64,000 nucleotides of DNA from Bradyrhizobium sp. U87765 SZCCT0048 (GCF_018131225.1 NZ_JAFCMM010000004.1:682001-746000), one strand, 5' to 3'; shown: positions 51,462 through 60,484, numbered from the stretch's first letter. The notes: a model not told the origin generated them from the sequence alone. A program made the numbers and translations.

Positions 51462-52838
51462 TTACTGCAGCGCCTCGCCGTGCTGGGTGATGTCGAGGCC
51501 TTCCAGCTCCTGGTCCCTGGTGACGCGCAGCGGCACCATGACGTCGACGATCTTGAGCAGCACGAAGGTGACGCCGCCGGTCCAGACGAAGGTGACGGCG
51601 ACGCCGTAGAGCTGGCTGAGAATCAGTTTGCCGTTGCCTTCGATCAGGCCGGACGAGCCACCGATCGCCGAGGTGGCGAACACGCCGACCAGCAGCGTGC
51701 CGATCAGGCCGCCGATGCCATGGATGCCGAACACGTCGAGCGAGTCGTCGTAGTTGAAGCGGTGCTTGAGGCTGGTGCACGCCCAGAAGCAGACCGCGCC
51801 GGCGATGATGCCGATGACGATGCCGTGCCATGGCGCGACAAAGCCCGACGCCGGCGTAATCGTGCCGAGACCGGCGACCGCGCCGGAGATCATGCCGAGC
51901 ACCGACGGCTTGCGGCGGGTCAGCCATTCGATCGCGGTCCAGGTCAGCGCGCCGGCGCAGGCGGCGAGATGGGTCGCGAAGATCGCCATCACCGCGCGCG
52001 AGCCGGCCTCGAGCGCCGAGCCGCCGTTGAAGCCGAACCAGCCGACCCACAGCAGGCCGGTGCCGATGATCGCCAGCGACAGATCATGCGGCGCGAGGTT
52101 CTCGGTGCCGTAGCCGCGGCGGTTGCCCATCACCAGGGCTGCGACAAGGCCGGCCGTGCCGGCACTGAGATGCACGACAAGACCCCCGGCAAAGTCGAGC
52201 GTTCCGGCTGCGGCGAGGAAGCCGCCGCCCCAGATCCAGTGGGCGAGCGGCACATAGACCAGCGTGAACCAGCAGATCGAGAACACGACATAGGCGGAGA
52301 ATCGCAGCCGGTCGGCGACGGCGCCGGCGACGAGCGCCACGGTGATCACCGCGAAGGTCATCTGGTAAAGCGCAAACAGCGCCTCGGGAATCGTTTTCGC
52401 CAGCGGGTTGACGCTGGTCATCTCGAGGCCGGCGAGCAGCCCGCGGTCGAGCGTGCCGATCCAGTCACCGTTGCCGACGAAAGCGAGGCTGTAGCCGTAG
52501 ACCACCCACAGGATCGAGATCAGCGCCACTGCGGCCAGGCTCTGCGCCATGGTGGCGAGCACGTTCTTCTTGCGCACCATGCCGGAGTAGAACAGCGCGA
52601 GGCCGGGAATGGTCATCATCAGCACGAGAGCGGTGGCGATGATCATCCACGCGGTGTCGACGGCGCTGATGGCGCTCGTCGCGGGCTGCGCCAGCGCCGG
52701 CGTTGCGCCGGCGACCGCCAGCAGCGCGCCGGTGGCGACACCCTGGACGATGACTTGAGAGCTGACTTGAGAAATGCGCGCGCGCGGCTGCGCCGCGAAG
52801 ACAGCCGCGCGCAATGCGCGGCGAGACGTGGCCGTCAT
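51462..52838 (-). CDS. amtB: Ammonium transporter AmtB, copy 2
   Basis: 458 residues. The extended N terminus (about 50 residues) ends in a signal peptide (GATPALAQPA), then about 11 membrane helices. The pore histidine motifs DFAGGLVVHLSAG and DVFGIHGIGGLIGTLL are present. It shares the layout of copy 1 but not its Ala/Lys insertion. It follows glnK2 with a 70-bp gap, giving a second PII-Amt module 3 kb from the first. Confidence 0.95.
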   Translation of the reverse strand: MTATSRRALRAAVFAAQPRARISQVSSQVIVQGVATGALLAVAGATPALAQPATSAISAVDTAWMIIATALVLMMTIPGLALFYSGMVRKKNVLATMAQSLAAVALISILWVVYGYSLAFVGNGDWIGTLDRGLLAGLEMTSVNPLAKTIPEALFALYQMTFAVITVALVAGAVADRLRFSAYVVFSICWFTLVYVPLAHWIWGGGFLAAAGTLDFAGGLVVHLSAGTAGLVAALVMGNRRGYGTENLAPHDLSLAIIGTGLLWVGWFGFNGGSALEAGSRAVMAIFATHLAACAGALTWTAIEWLTRRKPSVLGMISGAVAGLGTITPASGFVAPWHGIVIGIIAGAVCFWACTSLKHRFNYDDSLDVFGIHGIGGLIGTLLVGVFATSAIGGSSGLIEGNGKLILSQLYGVAVTFVWTGGVTFVLLKIVDVMVPLRVTRDQELEGLDITQHGEALQ

Positions 52839-52908
52839 GGATGATCCCCAGCAGGCAATAATGAAGGCGCGCGCGGCGTTGGGCGCGCCCGGGCAGGACG
52901 TTATGGCG

Positions 52909-53247
52909 TCAGAGCGCGTCGGCGTCGGTCTCGCCGGTGCGGATGCGCCGCGCGTGGTCGATCGGCGTGACGAAAATCTTGCCGTCGCCGATCTGTCCGG
53001 TGCGCGCGCCGGTGGTGATGACGTCCACCGCCTTGTCCGCGAGCTCCGAGGAGACCGCGATTTCGATGCGGAGCTTGGGCAGGAAGTTCACCACATACTC
53101 CGCGCCCCGATAGATTTCGGTATGGCCCTTCTGGCGGCCATAACCCTTCACCTCGGTCACCGTCATGCCGTGGACGCCGATGGCGGTCAGCGCCTGGCGC
53201 ACTTCGTCGAGCTTGAACGGTTTGATGATCGCAACAACAAGTTTCAT
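52909..53247 (-). CDS. glnK: PII nitrogen-signalling protein GlnK, copy 2
   Basis: 112 residues, very similar to copy 1 with identical T-loop core GYGRQKGHTEIYRGAEY and Tyr51; the following residues differ (VVNFLPKLRIE against AVSFLPKIKLE). The ATG at 53247 is the family start, although the frame runs further upstream. I did not find a clear sigma-54 promoter in the 297 bases upstream, which are otherwise featureless to my eye. Confidence 0.95.
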   Translation of the reverse strand: MKLVVAIIKPFKLDEVRQALTAIGVHGMTVTEVKGYGRQKGHTEIYRGAEYVVNFLPKLRIEIAVSSELADKAVDVITTGARTGQIGDGKIFVTPIDHARRIRTGETDADAL

Positions 53248-53544
53248 AGTCCCCGGCCTTCCCAGCTCTCTCACGCGCCCTGATTGGTTCGCTGCCAGGC
53301 TCCGCTGACAGCCAGCGCCCGGGCCTTACGGGATCGCGCGCCCATGTCATGGGTGTGACATCCCGCGACGACGCCCCCGCGCCTGCCGACGCGGGCGGCA
53401 CGGACGCAGGAAATAAGCAGGTTTGCTGCCTGCGATAAAGGCTGTCGGCAAAATATTACGGCAATTCCGGACGCTCTGCCCATCCGGCCGGCAGCCGTCC
53501 GGGGCGTCCGGTCGGCCGGGGCGCGGGTCGCAGGGGGCGGCCGG

Positions 53545-54408
53545 TCAGCTCTTGCGTTCGCGGATCGAGCCTTCCTGCGCCACCGAGGCCACCAGCGTGC
53601 CGTCGGGTTTGAAGATCAGCCCGCGGGTCAGGCCGCGGCCGCTCTGGGCGCTCGGCGAATCCTGGCTGTAGAGCAGCCATTCGTCGGCGCGGAACGGGCG
53701 GTGAAACCACATGGCGTGGTCGAGGCTCGCCGGCATCATGCGCTTGTCGAACAAGGTTCGGCCATAACGCGCCATTGCCGCGTCGAGCAGCGAGAAATCC
53801 GAGGCATAGGCGAGGGCGCACATATGCAGCGCCGGATCGTCCGGCAGCTTGGCGGCGGTGCGGATCCAGACATGGATACGGCCGTCGTCGATCTTCTGGC
53901 CGAAATAGCGCCCGAGCTCGACCGGACGCAGTTCGATCGGCCGGTCGGATTCATAGTAGCGGCGGATGAATTCCGGCATCTCCCGGAACATCGGCTGCTT
54001 TGCGACTTCCTCGGCGGTGAGCTTTTCCGGCGGCGGCACGTCCGGCATCACTTCGGAATGATTAAAAGAGCTGTCCTCGTCGACATGGAACGAGACCATG
54101 ATGGAGAAGATGGCCTGGCCGTGCTGGATGGCGGTGACACGCCGCGTGCTGTAGCTCTTGCCGTCGCGCAGCCGCTCGACCTCGTAGATGATCGGAATCT
54201 GCGGATCGCCCGGCAGGATGAAATAGCAGTGCAACGAATGCGGCATGCGGCCTTCGACGGTACGGCAGGCCGCTACCATCGCCTGGCCGATAACCTGGCC
54301 GCCGAACACCCGCTGCCAGCTGGTCTTGGGGCTGAGGCCGCGGAACAGGTTCACTTCCAGCGGCTCGATGTCGAGAATCGAGATCAGGTCAATCAGGCTT
54401 TTCGACAT
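53545..54408 (-). CDS. tesB: Acyl-CoA thioesterase II
   Basis: Double hot-dog-fold enzyme that hydrolyses acyl-CoA thioesters. The protein has 287 residues. FGGQVIGQAMVAA in the first repeat, SLHCYFILPGD, and DHAMWFHRPFRADEWLLY and GRGLTRGLIF in the second (with the Asp of the catalytic network in the SLDHAMWFH stretch) are family marks. It diverges from the hydroxylase gene. Confidence 0.95.
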   Translation of the reverse strand: MSKSLIDLISILDIEPLEVNLFRGLSPKTSWQRVFGGQVIGQAMVAACRTVEGRMPHSLHCYFILPGDPQIPIIYEVERLRDGKSYSTRRVTAIQHGQAIFSIMVSFHVDEDSSFNHSEVMPDVPPPEKLTAEEVAKQPMFREMPEFIRRYYESDRPIELRPVELGRYFGQKIDDGRIHVWIRTAAKLPDDPALHMCALAYASDFSLLDAAMARYGRTLFDKRMMPASLDHAMWFHRPFRADEWLLYSQDSPSAQSGRGLTRGLIFKPDGTLVASVAQEGSIRERKS

Positions 54409-54571
54409 GGCGTGTCTCGGTCCTCGGTTTCGCCGGGCTGGGCGCCGCGATTTTGAACATTTCCGGGTGCACGGAATTGCTGATAGAACAACAGCATCCG
54501 CCGTGTTCCAGGCGCGGGACTATGTTGCCCAAGCGTGCGTGCGTGGCAAGAGCGAGTATGGGAAGACGACC

Positions 54572-55792
54572 ATGTCCACGCAACGAGGTATCGTCATCGG
54601 CGGCGGCGCATTCGCAGGGCTCGCCCTGGCGCTGGCGCTGCGCCAGGGGCTCGGCGACGACACGCCGATCATCGTCGCCGATCCGGCGCTGGCGACGCGG
54701 CCGTCCCGCGATCCGCGCGCTTCGGCGATCGTGGCCGCCTGCCGCCGCCTGTTCGAGGCGCTGGAGGTGTGGGGCGCGGTCGAGGGCGACGCCCAGCCGA
54801 TTCTCGACATGGTGGTCACCGACAGCCAGCTCGCCGACGCGACGCGGCCGGTGTTCCTCACCTTCGCCGGCGAGGTCGCTCCCGGCGAGCCGTTCGCGCA
54901 CATGGTCGAGAACCGCCATCTCATCAATGCGCTGGTGACCCGCGCGGAGGCCTCCGGCATCACGCTGCGTCCGACCGCGGTGACGAGCTATGACGCGCGC
55001 ACCGATGGCATCGCCGTGCGGCTCGCCGATGGCACGCCGATCGAGGCGAGCCTGCTGGTTGCGGCCGACGGCGCACGCTCGAAGCTGCGCGAGCGCGCCG
55101 GGATCGCCACCCACGGCTGGGACTACGACCAGTCGGGCATTGTCGTCACCGTCGGCCACGAGCGCGATCATGAAGGCCGCGCCGAGGAGCACTTCCTGCC
55201 GGCGGGACCGTTTGCGATCCTGCCGCTCAAGGACCAGCGTTCGTCGCTGGTGTGGACCGAGAAGCGGCGCGAGGCGGCGCGCATCGTGGCGCTGCCTGCC
55301 GACGAATTCCAGCAGGAGCTGGAAACACGCTTTGGCCTCAAGCTCGGCGAGGTCCGTGCGCTCGACACGCCGCGCGCCTTTCCGCTGGGATATTTCGTCG
55401 CCCGCTCGTTCGTCGCGCCGCGGCTCGCGCTGGTCGGCGATGCCGCGCATGTCATTCATCCGATCGCGGGGCAGGGCCTCAACATGGGCCTCAAGGACAT
55501 TGCCGCGCTCGCCGAGTGCGTCGTCGATGCGGCGCGGCTCGGGCTCGATTTCGGGCAGGCCGACGTGCTCGAGCGCTATCAGCGCTGGCGGCGGTTCGAC
55601 ACCATGGCGATGGGCGTCGCCACCAATACGCTGAACGCGCTGTTCTCCAACGAATCGACGCTGCTGCGTACAGTGCGCGATATCGGCCTCGGCATCGTCG
55701 ATCGCCTGCCGCCGCTCAAGAGCGCCTTCATCCGCCAGGCGGCCGGGCTGTCCGGCGAGGTGCCGCGTCTGCTGCGCGGCGAGGCGCTGTAG
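54572..55792 (+). CDS. UbiH/UbiL-type FAD monooxygenase (ubiquinone synthesis)
   Basis: 406 residues. The FAD fold starts GIVIGGGAFAGLALALAL, DGARSKLRER is the DG motif, and GDAAHVIHPIAGQGLNMGLKD is the GD motif of ubiquinone hydroxylases. It adds a ring hydroxyl during ubiquinone synthesis; which position cannot be read. The frame is open upstream to 54245, but the ATG at 54572 gives the family N terminus and has GGGAAGACG upstream. Confidence 0.92.
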   Translation: MSTQRGIVIGGGAFAGLALALALRQGLGDDTPIIVADPALATRPSRDPRASAIVAACRRLFEALEVWGAVEGDAQPILDMVVTDSQLADATRPVFLTFAGEVAPGEPFAHMVENRHLINALVTRAEASGITLRPTAVTSYDARTDGIAVRLADGTPIEASLLVAADGARSKLRERAGIATHGWDYDQSGIVVTVGHERDHEGRAEEHFLPAGPFAILPLKDQRSSLVWTEKRREAARIVALPADEFQQELETRFGLKLGEVRALDTPRAFPLGYFVARSFVAPRLALVGDAAHVIHPIAGQGLNMGLKDIAALAECVVDAARLGLDFGQADVLERYQRWRRFDTMAMGVATNTLNALFSNESTLLRTVRDIGLGIVDRLPPLKSAFIRQAAGLSGEVPRLLRGEAL

Positions 55793-55815
55793 CGCGCTTG
55801 CGCGCGAAGGGCGCG

Positions 55816-55843
55816 CCGGTTCGCTCGAGCAAACGCGAACCGG
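55816..55843. repeat. Palindrome between convergent genes
   Basis: CCGGTTCGC (55816-55824) and GCGAACCGG (55835-55843) are perfect complements around 10 bases. The half GCGAACCGG also occurs in the element at 47640-47727. There is no T-run, so it may be a dispersed repeat rather than a simple terminator. Confidence 0.55.
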
Positions 55844-55852
55844 TCTGCCGCC

Positions 55853-56047
55853 TCAGTCGAGCTTGCGCGCTTCTTCGGGCAGCATGATCGGAATGCCGTC
55901 GCGGATCGGATAGGCGAGCCTGGCGGTGCGCGAGACCAGTTCCTGCCGTTCCGCGTCGTATTCCAGCGGCCCCTTGGTCAGCGGGCACACCAGGATCTCG
56001 AGCAGTTTGGGGTCGACGGCGTCCGGGCGCTCGGTCGGGGCGGTCAT
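55853..56047 (-). CDS. Trm112-family small protein
   Basis: 64 residues from the ATG at 56047. DPKLLEILVCPLTKGPLEYD and YPIRDGIPIMLPEEAR are characteristic of the UPF0434/Trm112 family. Only one cysteine remains of the four that bind zinc in eukaryotic Trm112, which is common in this bacterial group. Role unproven; in other organisms family members activate methyltransferases. Confidence 0.88.
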   Translation of the reverse strand: MTAPTERPDAVDPKLLEILVCPLTKGPLEYDAERQELVSRTARLAYPIRDGIPIMLPEEARKLD

Positions 56048-56124
56048 GGCTGGCTCCGGCATGAGGATCGAAAGGCTGGCTCCTGCTAGCATACCTCGAT
56101 GGCGAATGGATATCGCCGTGCCGT

Positions 56125-56667
56125 TCAGCCGCGCACGCCGGCCATTCGCACGAGTTCGTCGACCAGCGCGGCCGGCCTGTCCGAAGGCGCGGTTCTGTCC
56201 GACAGGGCGAAGCCGAGAAAGGTCCAGTACAGGATCTGGGCGCGCGCCGGCGCGGCCGCGGCGGGCACGCCACCGGCGGTGAGCAGGCCCTCGACATAGG
56301 CGAGGCGGCGGCGATCCACCGCCTGCACCGTGCGTCGCGCCGCGGCATCGTGGGTGGCCCAGCTGCGCACGGCCGCTTCGAGGGCCGGTCTCGCCGCGAA
56401 CACGCGCCGCAGCAGACGGTGCAGCGGCAGCTCTTCCGGCGGCGCCTGTTCGACGTCGGCGATGATGTTGTCGAGCGCGACCTCGCGCCAGCGCCCGAGC
56501 ACCGCGGCGTGGTAGGCGGCGATGTCGGCGAAGTGCCAGTAGAAACTGCCGCGCGATACGCCCATCGTCTTCGCAAGCGGCTCGGCCTTCAGTGCGGTGA
56601 AGCCGTCTCGTGCCAGCGTACGCAAGCCCTGGTCGAGCCAGTCCTGCGCCGAGAGCTGATCCGCCAT
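56125..56667 (-). CDS. TetR-family transcriptional repressor
   Basis: 180 residues. The N-terminal helix-turn-helix shows GLRTLARDGFTALKAEPLAKTMGVSRGSFYWHF-type sequence, with the recognition part MGVSRGSFYWHFAD. The C-terminal ligand-binding domain is Ala/Arg-rich. The ATG at 56667 is the family start; a longer open frame upstream is not coding. It diverges from a small membrane protein, and two palindromic sites lie between them. Confidence 0.92.
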   Translation of the reverse strand: MADQLSAQDWLDQGLRTLARDGFTALKAEPLAKTMGVSRGSFYWHFADIAAYHAAVLGRWREVALDNIIADVEQAPPEELPLHRLLRRVFAARPALEAAVRSWATHDAAARRTVQAVDRRRLAYVEGLLTAGGVPAAAAPARAQILYWTFLGFALSDRTAPSDRPAALVDELVRMAGVRG

Positions 56668-56720
56668 GGTTCCGTGTCCTGTCCGTCGTGCGGGTGTTTC
56701 AAACGCCCGATGCGTCGACC

Positions 56721-56734
56721 ATACACTCCTGTAT
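56721..56734. promoter_or_regulatory. TetR operator candidate, site 1
   Basis: ATACA-CTCC-TGTAT. It has the same ATACA-N4-TGTAT core as site 2, 46 bases away. Its right end adjoins TTGACA (56734-56739), a possible -35 element for the rightward gene. Confidence 0.55.
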
Positions 56735-56756
56735 TGACAGGGGCCAGCCGCAAGCG

Positions 56757-56790
56757 CATCGTCACCATACATAGCTGTATGGTGACGATG
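56757..56790. promoter_or_regulatory. TetR operator candidate, site 2 (15-bp perfect inverted repeat)
   Basis: CATCGTCACCATACA (56757-56771) and TGTATGGTGACGATG (56776-56790) are exact reverse complements around TAGC. The core ATACA-N4-TGTAT equals site 1. The extent of the symmetry is beyond that of usual TetR operators. Confidence 0.7.
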
Positions 56791-56796
56791 ATGGGC

Positions 56797-57153
56797 ATGA
56801 CGATGCATGATGTGATGCTGCAGGCCGCCGGCGTGATCGCGATCGCCACCGCGATCGCTCATGGCGTGCTCGGCGAAACCATGGTGTTTGCCAATGCCAC
56901 CATCGAGCCGCGGCGGCTGCGCACGCTGATCCGTCTGGTCTGGCAATGCAGCACGGTGGCGTGGCTCGCCGGCGGCGTGCTGCTGATCGCGGCGCCACTG
57001 GTGGCGCCGGAGCCGGCGCGGCAGTGGATCGTCGTGGTCGTCGCGGCGATGTATGCGTTCGGCGCGCTCGCCAACGCCTATGCGACACGGGGGCGGCATC
57101 CCGGCTGGATGGCGCTGGCGGTGGTGATCGGGCTCGCGGCGGCCGGCGCCTGA
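56797..57153 (+). CDS. Small membrane protein divergent from the TetR gene
   Basis: About 118 residues with four hydrophobic segments (near residues 8-28, 40-62, 68-88 and 98-116) and little else: AIAHGVLGETMVFA and IRLVWQCSTVAWLAGGVLL. No family is named with confidence. Several ATGs (56779, 56791, 56797, 56803) are possible; 56779 lies inside the operator palindrome, so 56797 is chosen, without a clear ribosome site. It is probably the target of the TetR repressor. Confidence 0.65.
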   Translation: MTMHDVMLQAAGVIAIATAIAHGVLGETMVFANATIEPRRLRTLIRLVWQCSTVAWLAGGVLLIAAPLVAPEPARQWIVVVVAAMYAFGALANAYATRGRHPGWMALAVVIGLAAAGA

Positions 57154-57169
57154 CGGCCGGCCGGCGGCA

Positions 57170-57844
57170 TTACTGCAGCGGCGGGTCGCCGGAGGTCTTC
57201 TTCTTGGCGAGGTCCATCTCGGTCACGGCGATCAGGATCTCGGCGCGGGTCTTGAGATCGCGTGCCTCGAGCAGGGCCTGCTTCTCGGCCGCGCCATAGG
57301 GCGACATCATCGCCAGTGCGTTGACCAGCGCCTCGTTGGGCGCATTGTCGATGCCGTCCCAGTCGACCTTGAGCTGGTTGGCCTTGAGGAAGGCACGCAG
57401 CGCGGTCAGCAGCGCATCGCGATCGACATCGTCCTCGCCCTTGCGCGCGGTGAAGTCGTCGACGAACGGCTGATAGTCGACGCGGCAGCGCCGGTAGGGG
57501 GTGGTGACCGCGATTTCCTCGACGACCCTGAAGCGCGACACGCCGGTCAGTTCGAGGATGTAGCGGCCGTCGCCGGCCTCGGCGAGCTGGGTGATGCGGC
57601 CGACGCAGCCGACCTGGAAAAGCACCGGGCGGTCGGCATTGTGCGAATGGGCGACATCCGGCTGGATCATGCCGATCAGGCGATGGCCTTCGCGCAGCGC
57701 ATCGTCGACCATCGCGAGATAGCGAGGCTCGAAGATGTTGAGCGGCATCTGGCCGCGCGGCAGCAGCAGCGCCCCGGTCAGGGGAAACACCGGAATGATG
57801 GCCGGCAGGTCCGCGGGTCCGCGATATTCGACATTGATCGGCAT
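57170..57844 (-). CDS. Lon N-terminal (LON substrate-binding) domain protein
   Basis: 224 residues. IPVFPLTGALLLPRGQMPLNIFEPRYLAM and GCVGRITQLAEAGDGRY-type stretches mark the N-terminal domain of Lon protease, here without ATPase or peptidase. Such proteins are common and uncharacterised; substrate recognition is inferred from the fold. It lies 84 bp downstream of the CnoX gene on the same strand, an arrangement I recall in Rhizobiales. Confidence 0.9.
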   Translation of the reverse strand: MPINVEYRGPADLPAIIPVFPLTGALLLPRGQMPLNIFEPRYLAMVDDALREGHRLIGMIQPDVAHSHNADRPVLFQVGCVGRITQLAEAGDGRYILELTGVSRFRVVEEIAVTTPYRRCRVDYQPFVDDFTARKGEDDVDRDALLTALRAFLKANQLKVDWDGIDNAPNEALVNALAMMSPYGAAEKQALLEARDLKTRAEILIAVTEMDLAKKKTSGDPPLQ

Positions 57845-57928
57845 GCGTTCAGTCCCGGGCGGAAGTGGTGTCTGATTCGGGAGCGGCGGTGGGGGCGACG
57901 GCCATGGCCGCGCCCCTTGATCCGGCGG

Positions 57929-58846
57929 TCACGAGAACAGAATCGATGACAGGCGGCGGCGGCCCTCGGTGGTGGCCTCGTCGGTCGGTCCCCACGCCTC
58001 GAACAGCTGCACCAGTTGCTTGCGCGCGCCGTCGTCGTTCCATTTGCGATCGCGGCGCACGATCTCCAGCAGGTGATCGGTCGCCTCGGCGCGCTTGCCG
58101 GCGGCGTTCAGCGCGTTGGCGAGGTCGAAGCGCGCCTGAGTGTCCTTGGGATCGGCGGCGACCTTCTGTTCGAGCTCAGCGATCGGCCCGAGCGACTTGG
58201 CCTGCTCGGCAAGATCGAGCACCGCCTGCACCGCTTTCACTGCCGGATCGTTCCGCTTGGATTCCGGCACCATGGCCAGCGTCTGGGCGGCCTGGTCGAT
58301 GGCACCGGTCTCGGCATAGCAGCGCGCAAGGCCGGCCAGCGCAACGATGCTTTCCGGGTCCTCGCCGAGGACCTGGGCATAGATCGCGGCGGCAGTCGCC
58401 GGATCGCCGGCGGCGAGGGTCTCCTCGGCCTCCTTGAGCAGATCGGCGGTGTCGCCAGTCGGCGGCAGGTTCTTGGTCAGGCGGTCGATGAAGGTGTTGA
58501 TCTGGCTTTCCGGCACCGCGCCCATGAAGCCGTCGGCGGGCTGGCCGTTGACGAAGGCGATCACCGCCGGAATGGACTGGATGCCCATCTGGCCGGGGAT
58601 CGCCGGGTGCTCGTCGATGTTCATCTTGACCAGCTTGACCTTGCCTTTGGCGGCGCGGACCGCCTTTTCCAGGATCGGCGTCAGCTGCTTGCATGGGCCA
58701 CACCACGGCGCCCAGAAGTCGATCAGCACCGGTTGGCGGCGCGACTCCTCGATGACGTCCTTCATGAACGTCTGGGTGGTGGTGTCCTTGATGAGATTGG
58801 CTGATGGCGGCGGGGTGTCGCCGTTTCCCTGCTCGATTATTGTCAC
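57929..58846 (-). CDS. cnoX: CnoX-type thioredoxin with TPR region
   Basis: 305 residues from a GTG at 58846, with AGGAC upstream. The thioredoxin domain (about 20-125) keeps the redox motif WCGPC at 48-52; the rest (about 130-300) is a set of TPR-like helices. E. coli CnoX/YbbN is a chaperedoxin that protects proteins from oxidative (chlorine) damage and has lost the second Cys; this protein keeps both, so it should also reduce disulfides. Confidence 0.9.
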   Translation of the reverse strand: MTIIEQGNGDTPPPSANLIKDTTTQTFMKDVIEESRRQPVLIDFWAPWCGPCKQLTPILEKAVRAAKGKVKLVKMNIDEHPAIPGQMGIQSIPAVIAFVNGQPADGFMGAVPESQINTFIDRLTKNLPPTGDTADLLKEAEETLAAGDPATAAAIYAQVLGEDPESIVALAGLARCYAETGAIDQAAQTLAMVPESKRNDPAVKAVQAVLDLAEQAKSLGPIAELEQKVAADPKDTQARFDLANALNAAGKRAEATDHLLEIVRRDRKWNDDGARKQLVQLFEAWGPTDEATTEGRRRLSSILFS

Positions 58847-59143
58847 GTGGTCCTCGCCTGGCGCCCGTTGGCCGTCCCGATGCCCCTCGCATTGTCGGGA
58901 GGAGGCCGATCCTATCACGGCCCCGGGGATAAATGGCGGCAAAGGCCGGTATTTTCAATTGCCTGGAACCGGCGCGAATCGCCGCTGCCGCGGCGATTTA
59001 CCGGCGGTTGCGGGGCGAAACGTCGCAAAACCGTTCGTTAAGCGTCATCGTCGTTTTAAATGCGCCCAGCCTGTTGCATTCCCCGGCGGCATTTGGCATA
59101 GGACTGCCCACCAGCGCCCCGGCAGGGCGCTGATATCTCGGAT

Positions 59144-59218
59144 GCGGGTGTAGCTCAGGGGTAGAGCACAACCTTGCCAAGGTTGGGGTCGAGGGTTCGA
59201 ATCCCTTCGCCCGCTCCA
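59144..59218 (+). tRNA. tRNA-Gly (anticodon GCC)
   Basis: A full cloverleaf: acceptor GCGGGTG paired with CGCCCGC, D arm GCTC/GAGC, anticodon stem CAACC/GGTTG with loop TTGCCAA (anticodon GCC) and T arm GAGGG-TTCGAAT-CCCTT (one terminal G-T pair). Discriminator T at 59215 and encoded CCA at 59216-59218. The region 58847-59143 upstream has no gene; TTGCAT at about 59073 may belong to its promoter. Confidence 0.98.
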
Positions 59219-59317
59219 GATGTCTCAGGCAGCGATTTCACGGACAACATCGACAAACCGGCCATCCTGCGTTTGCGGGCTGTGATCACGCGCCGGGCCG
59301 TTGTCGCCTACCCTGCT

Positions 59318-60478
59318 TCATCCAGTCTCCCCCGCGATCATCGCGGCTGATCCGCTTCCGCTGCAGACCCCTGCCGCGTTTGCCGGCCGCCGGCTTCTTT
59401 CCGCGCCATGCCGCCGGCTCCAGAACGGCTGATCGGGCCAGCGCCGTTCCATGCCGTACCAGGCGGCGAGGTGGGCGCGGTAGGTCGCGCGGACCTGCGC
59501 CAGCTCCTGCGCATAGTCGGCCGACGCCTGCGAATCACCCGACAGCATCCGCTCGGCGGTCTCCGCGCCGGCGAGGCCGGTGTACAGCGCATTGAACAGC
59601 CCCTGCGACGACAGCGGATCGAAGGCGAGGGCAGCATCGCCGACGGCGATCCAGTCCGCACCCGCCGGCGGCGCGAGCGCCGCGCCCTGGGCGGCACACG
59701 TGCCGTGCATAGCCTCGTCCCAGTCGGCGGCGTTCAATTGCGGTCCAAGCATCGGCAGGCGGCGCGCGCGGCGAAGCAGCGCGGCGGGATCGCGGCACAG
59801 CCGCGCGTCGGGCAGGTCGGCGTCGGTGTGGAAGGCGAGCACGGCTTCGCCGTGCGGCAGCGGGGCGGCGTACCACCAGCCGCCGGCTTCGGCTTCGATC
59901 TGTGTCGCGCCGTCGGCAAGCGGTGCGTGGCCGCGCAGCCAGGTGCAGATCAGCCGGTCGTCGACGATGCGGCGCGCGCCACTGCCGGTCGGAACGCGCG
60001 AACCGCGGCCGGCGGCATCGACGATCAGGCGTGCCGTGATGTCCCGGGCGTGACCATCGTGGTCGAGGCTGATGCGCCACCGCGCGCCCTCGCGCACGAC
60101 AGCGCGTGGCCGTGCCGGCGCCAGCAGCATCGCGCCGCGCGCCGCGGCGGTCGCGCGCAGCCGCCGCTCGAAGCGGGCGCGGTCGAGATGCCAGCCATGG
60201 CCATCGGGATCGGCGAGTGCGTCGCGTTCGCTGATGTCCGCGTTGCCCCAGACGCTGCGATGGAGATGGCGCGGCGCGTGGCCATCGCTGACAAAGCCCT
60301 GCCAGAGGCCCATGTCGGTCATCAGACGTCGTGCCGCGCCCGGCAGCGATTCGCCGATGCGGCTGTGCGGCGTGGCCCGCAGGTCGATCAGCAGCACCCG
60401 GTGGAACGGCGCGAGATTGAGCGCAGCCGTCGCGCCCGCCGGTCCTGCACCGACGATGACAATGTCGCAGTCGGTCAC
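59318..60478 (-). CDS. LodB-like FAD-dependent maturation flavoprotein
   Basis: 386 residues. The FAD loop IVIVGAGPAGATAALNL is at the N terminus, followed by RIGESLPGAARRLMTDMGLW in the style of tryptophan-halogenase-like flavoproteins, and GDAALAFDPLSSQGLFNALYTG. LodB proteins are needed to build the cysteine tryptophylquinone cofactor of LodA/GoxA oxidases. The gene starts (GTG) 6 bases after the oxidase stop, which fixes the pairing. It lies 100 bp from tRNA-Gly, converging on it. Confidence 0.85.
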   Translation of the reverse strand: MTDCDIVIVGAGPAGATAALNLAPFHRVLLIDLRATPHSRIGESLPGAARRLMTDMGLWQGFVSDGHAPRHLHRSVWGNADISERDALADPDGHGWHLDRARFERRLRATAAARGAMLLAPARPRAVVREGARWRISLDHDGHARDITARLIVDAAGRGSRVPTGSGARRIVDDRLICTWLRGHAPLADGATQIEAEAGGWWYAAPLPHGEAVLAFHTDADLPDARLCRDPAALLRRARRLPMLGPQLNAADWDEAMHGTCAAQGAALAPPAGADWIAVGDAALAFDPLSSQGLFNALYTGLAGAETAERMLSGDSQASADYAQELAQVRATYRAHLAAWYGMERRWPDQPFWSRRHGAERSRRPANAAGVCSGSGSAAMIAGETG

Positions 60479-60484
60479 GGCTGC

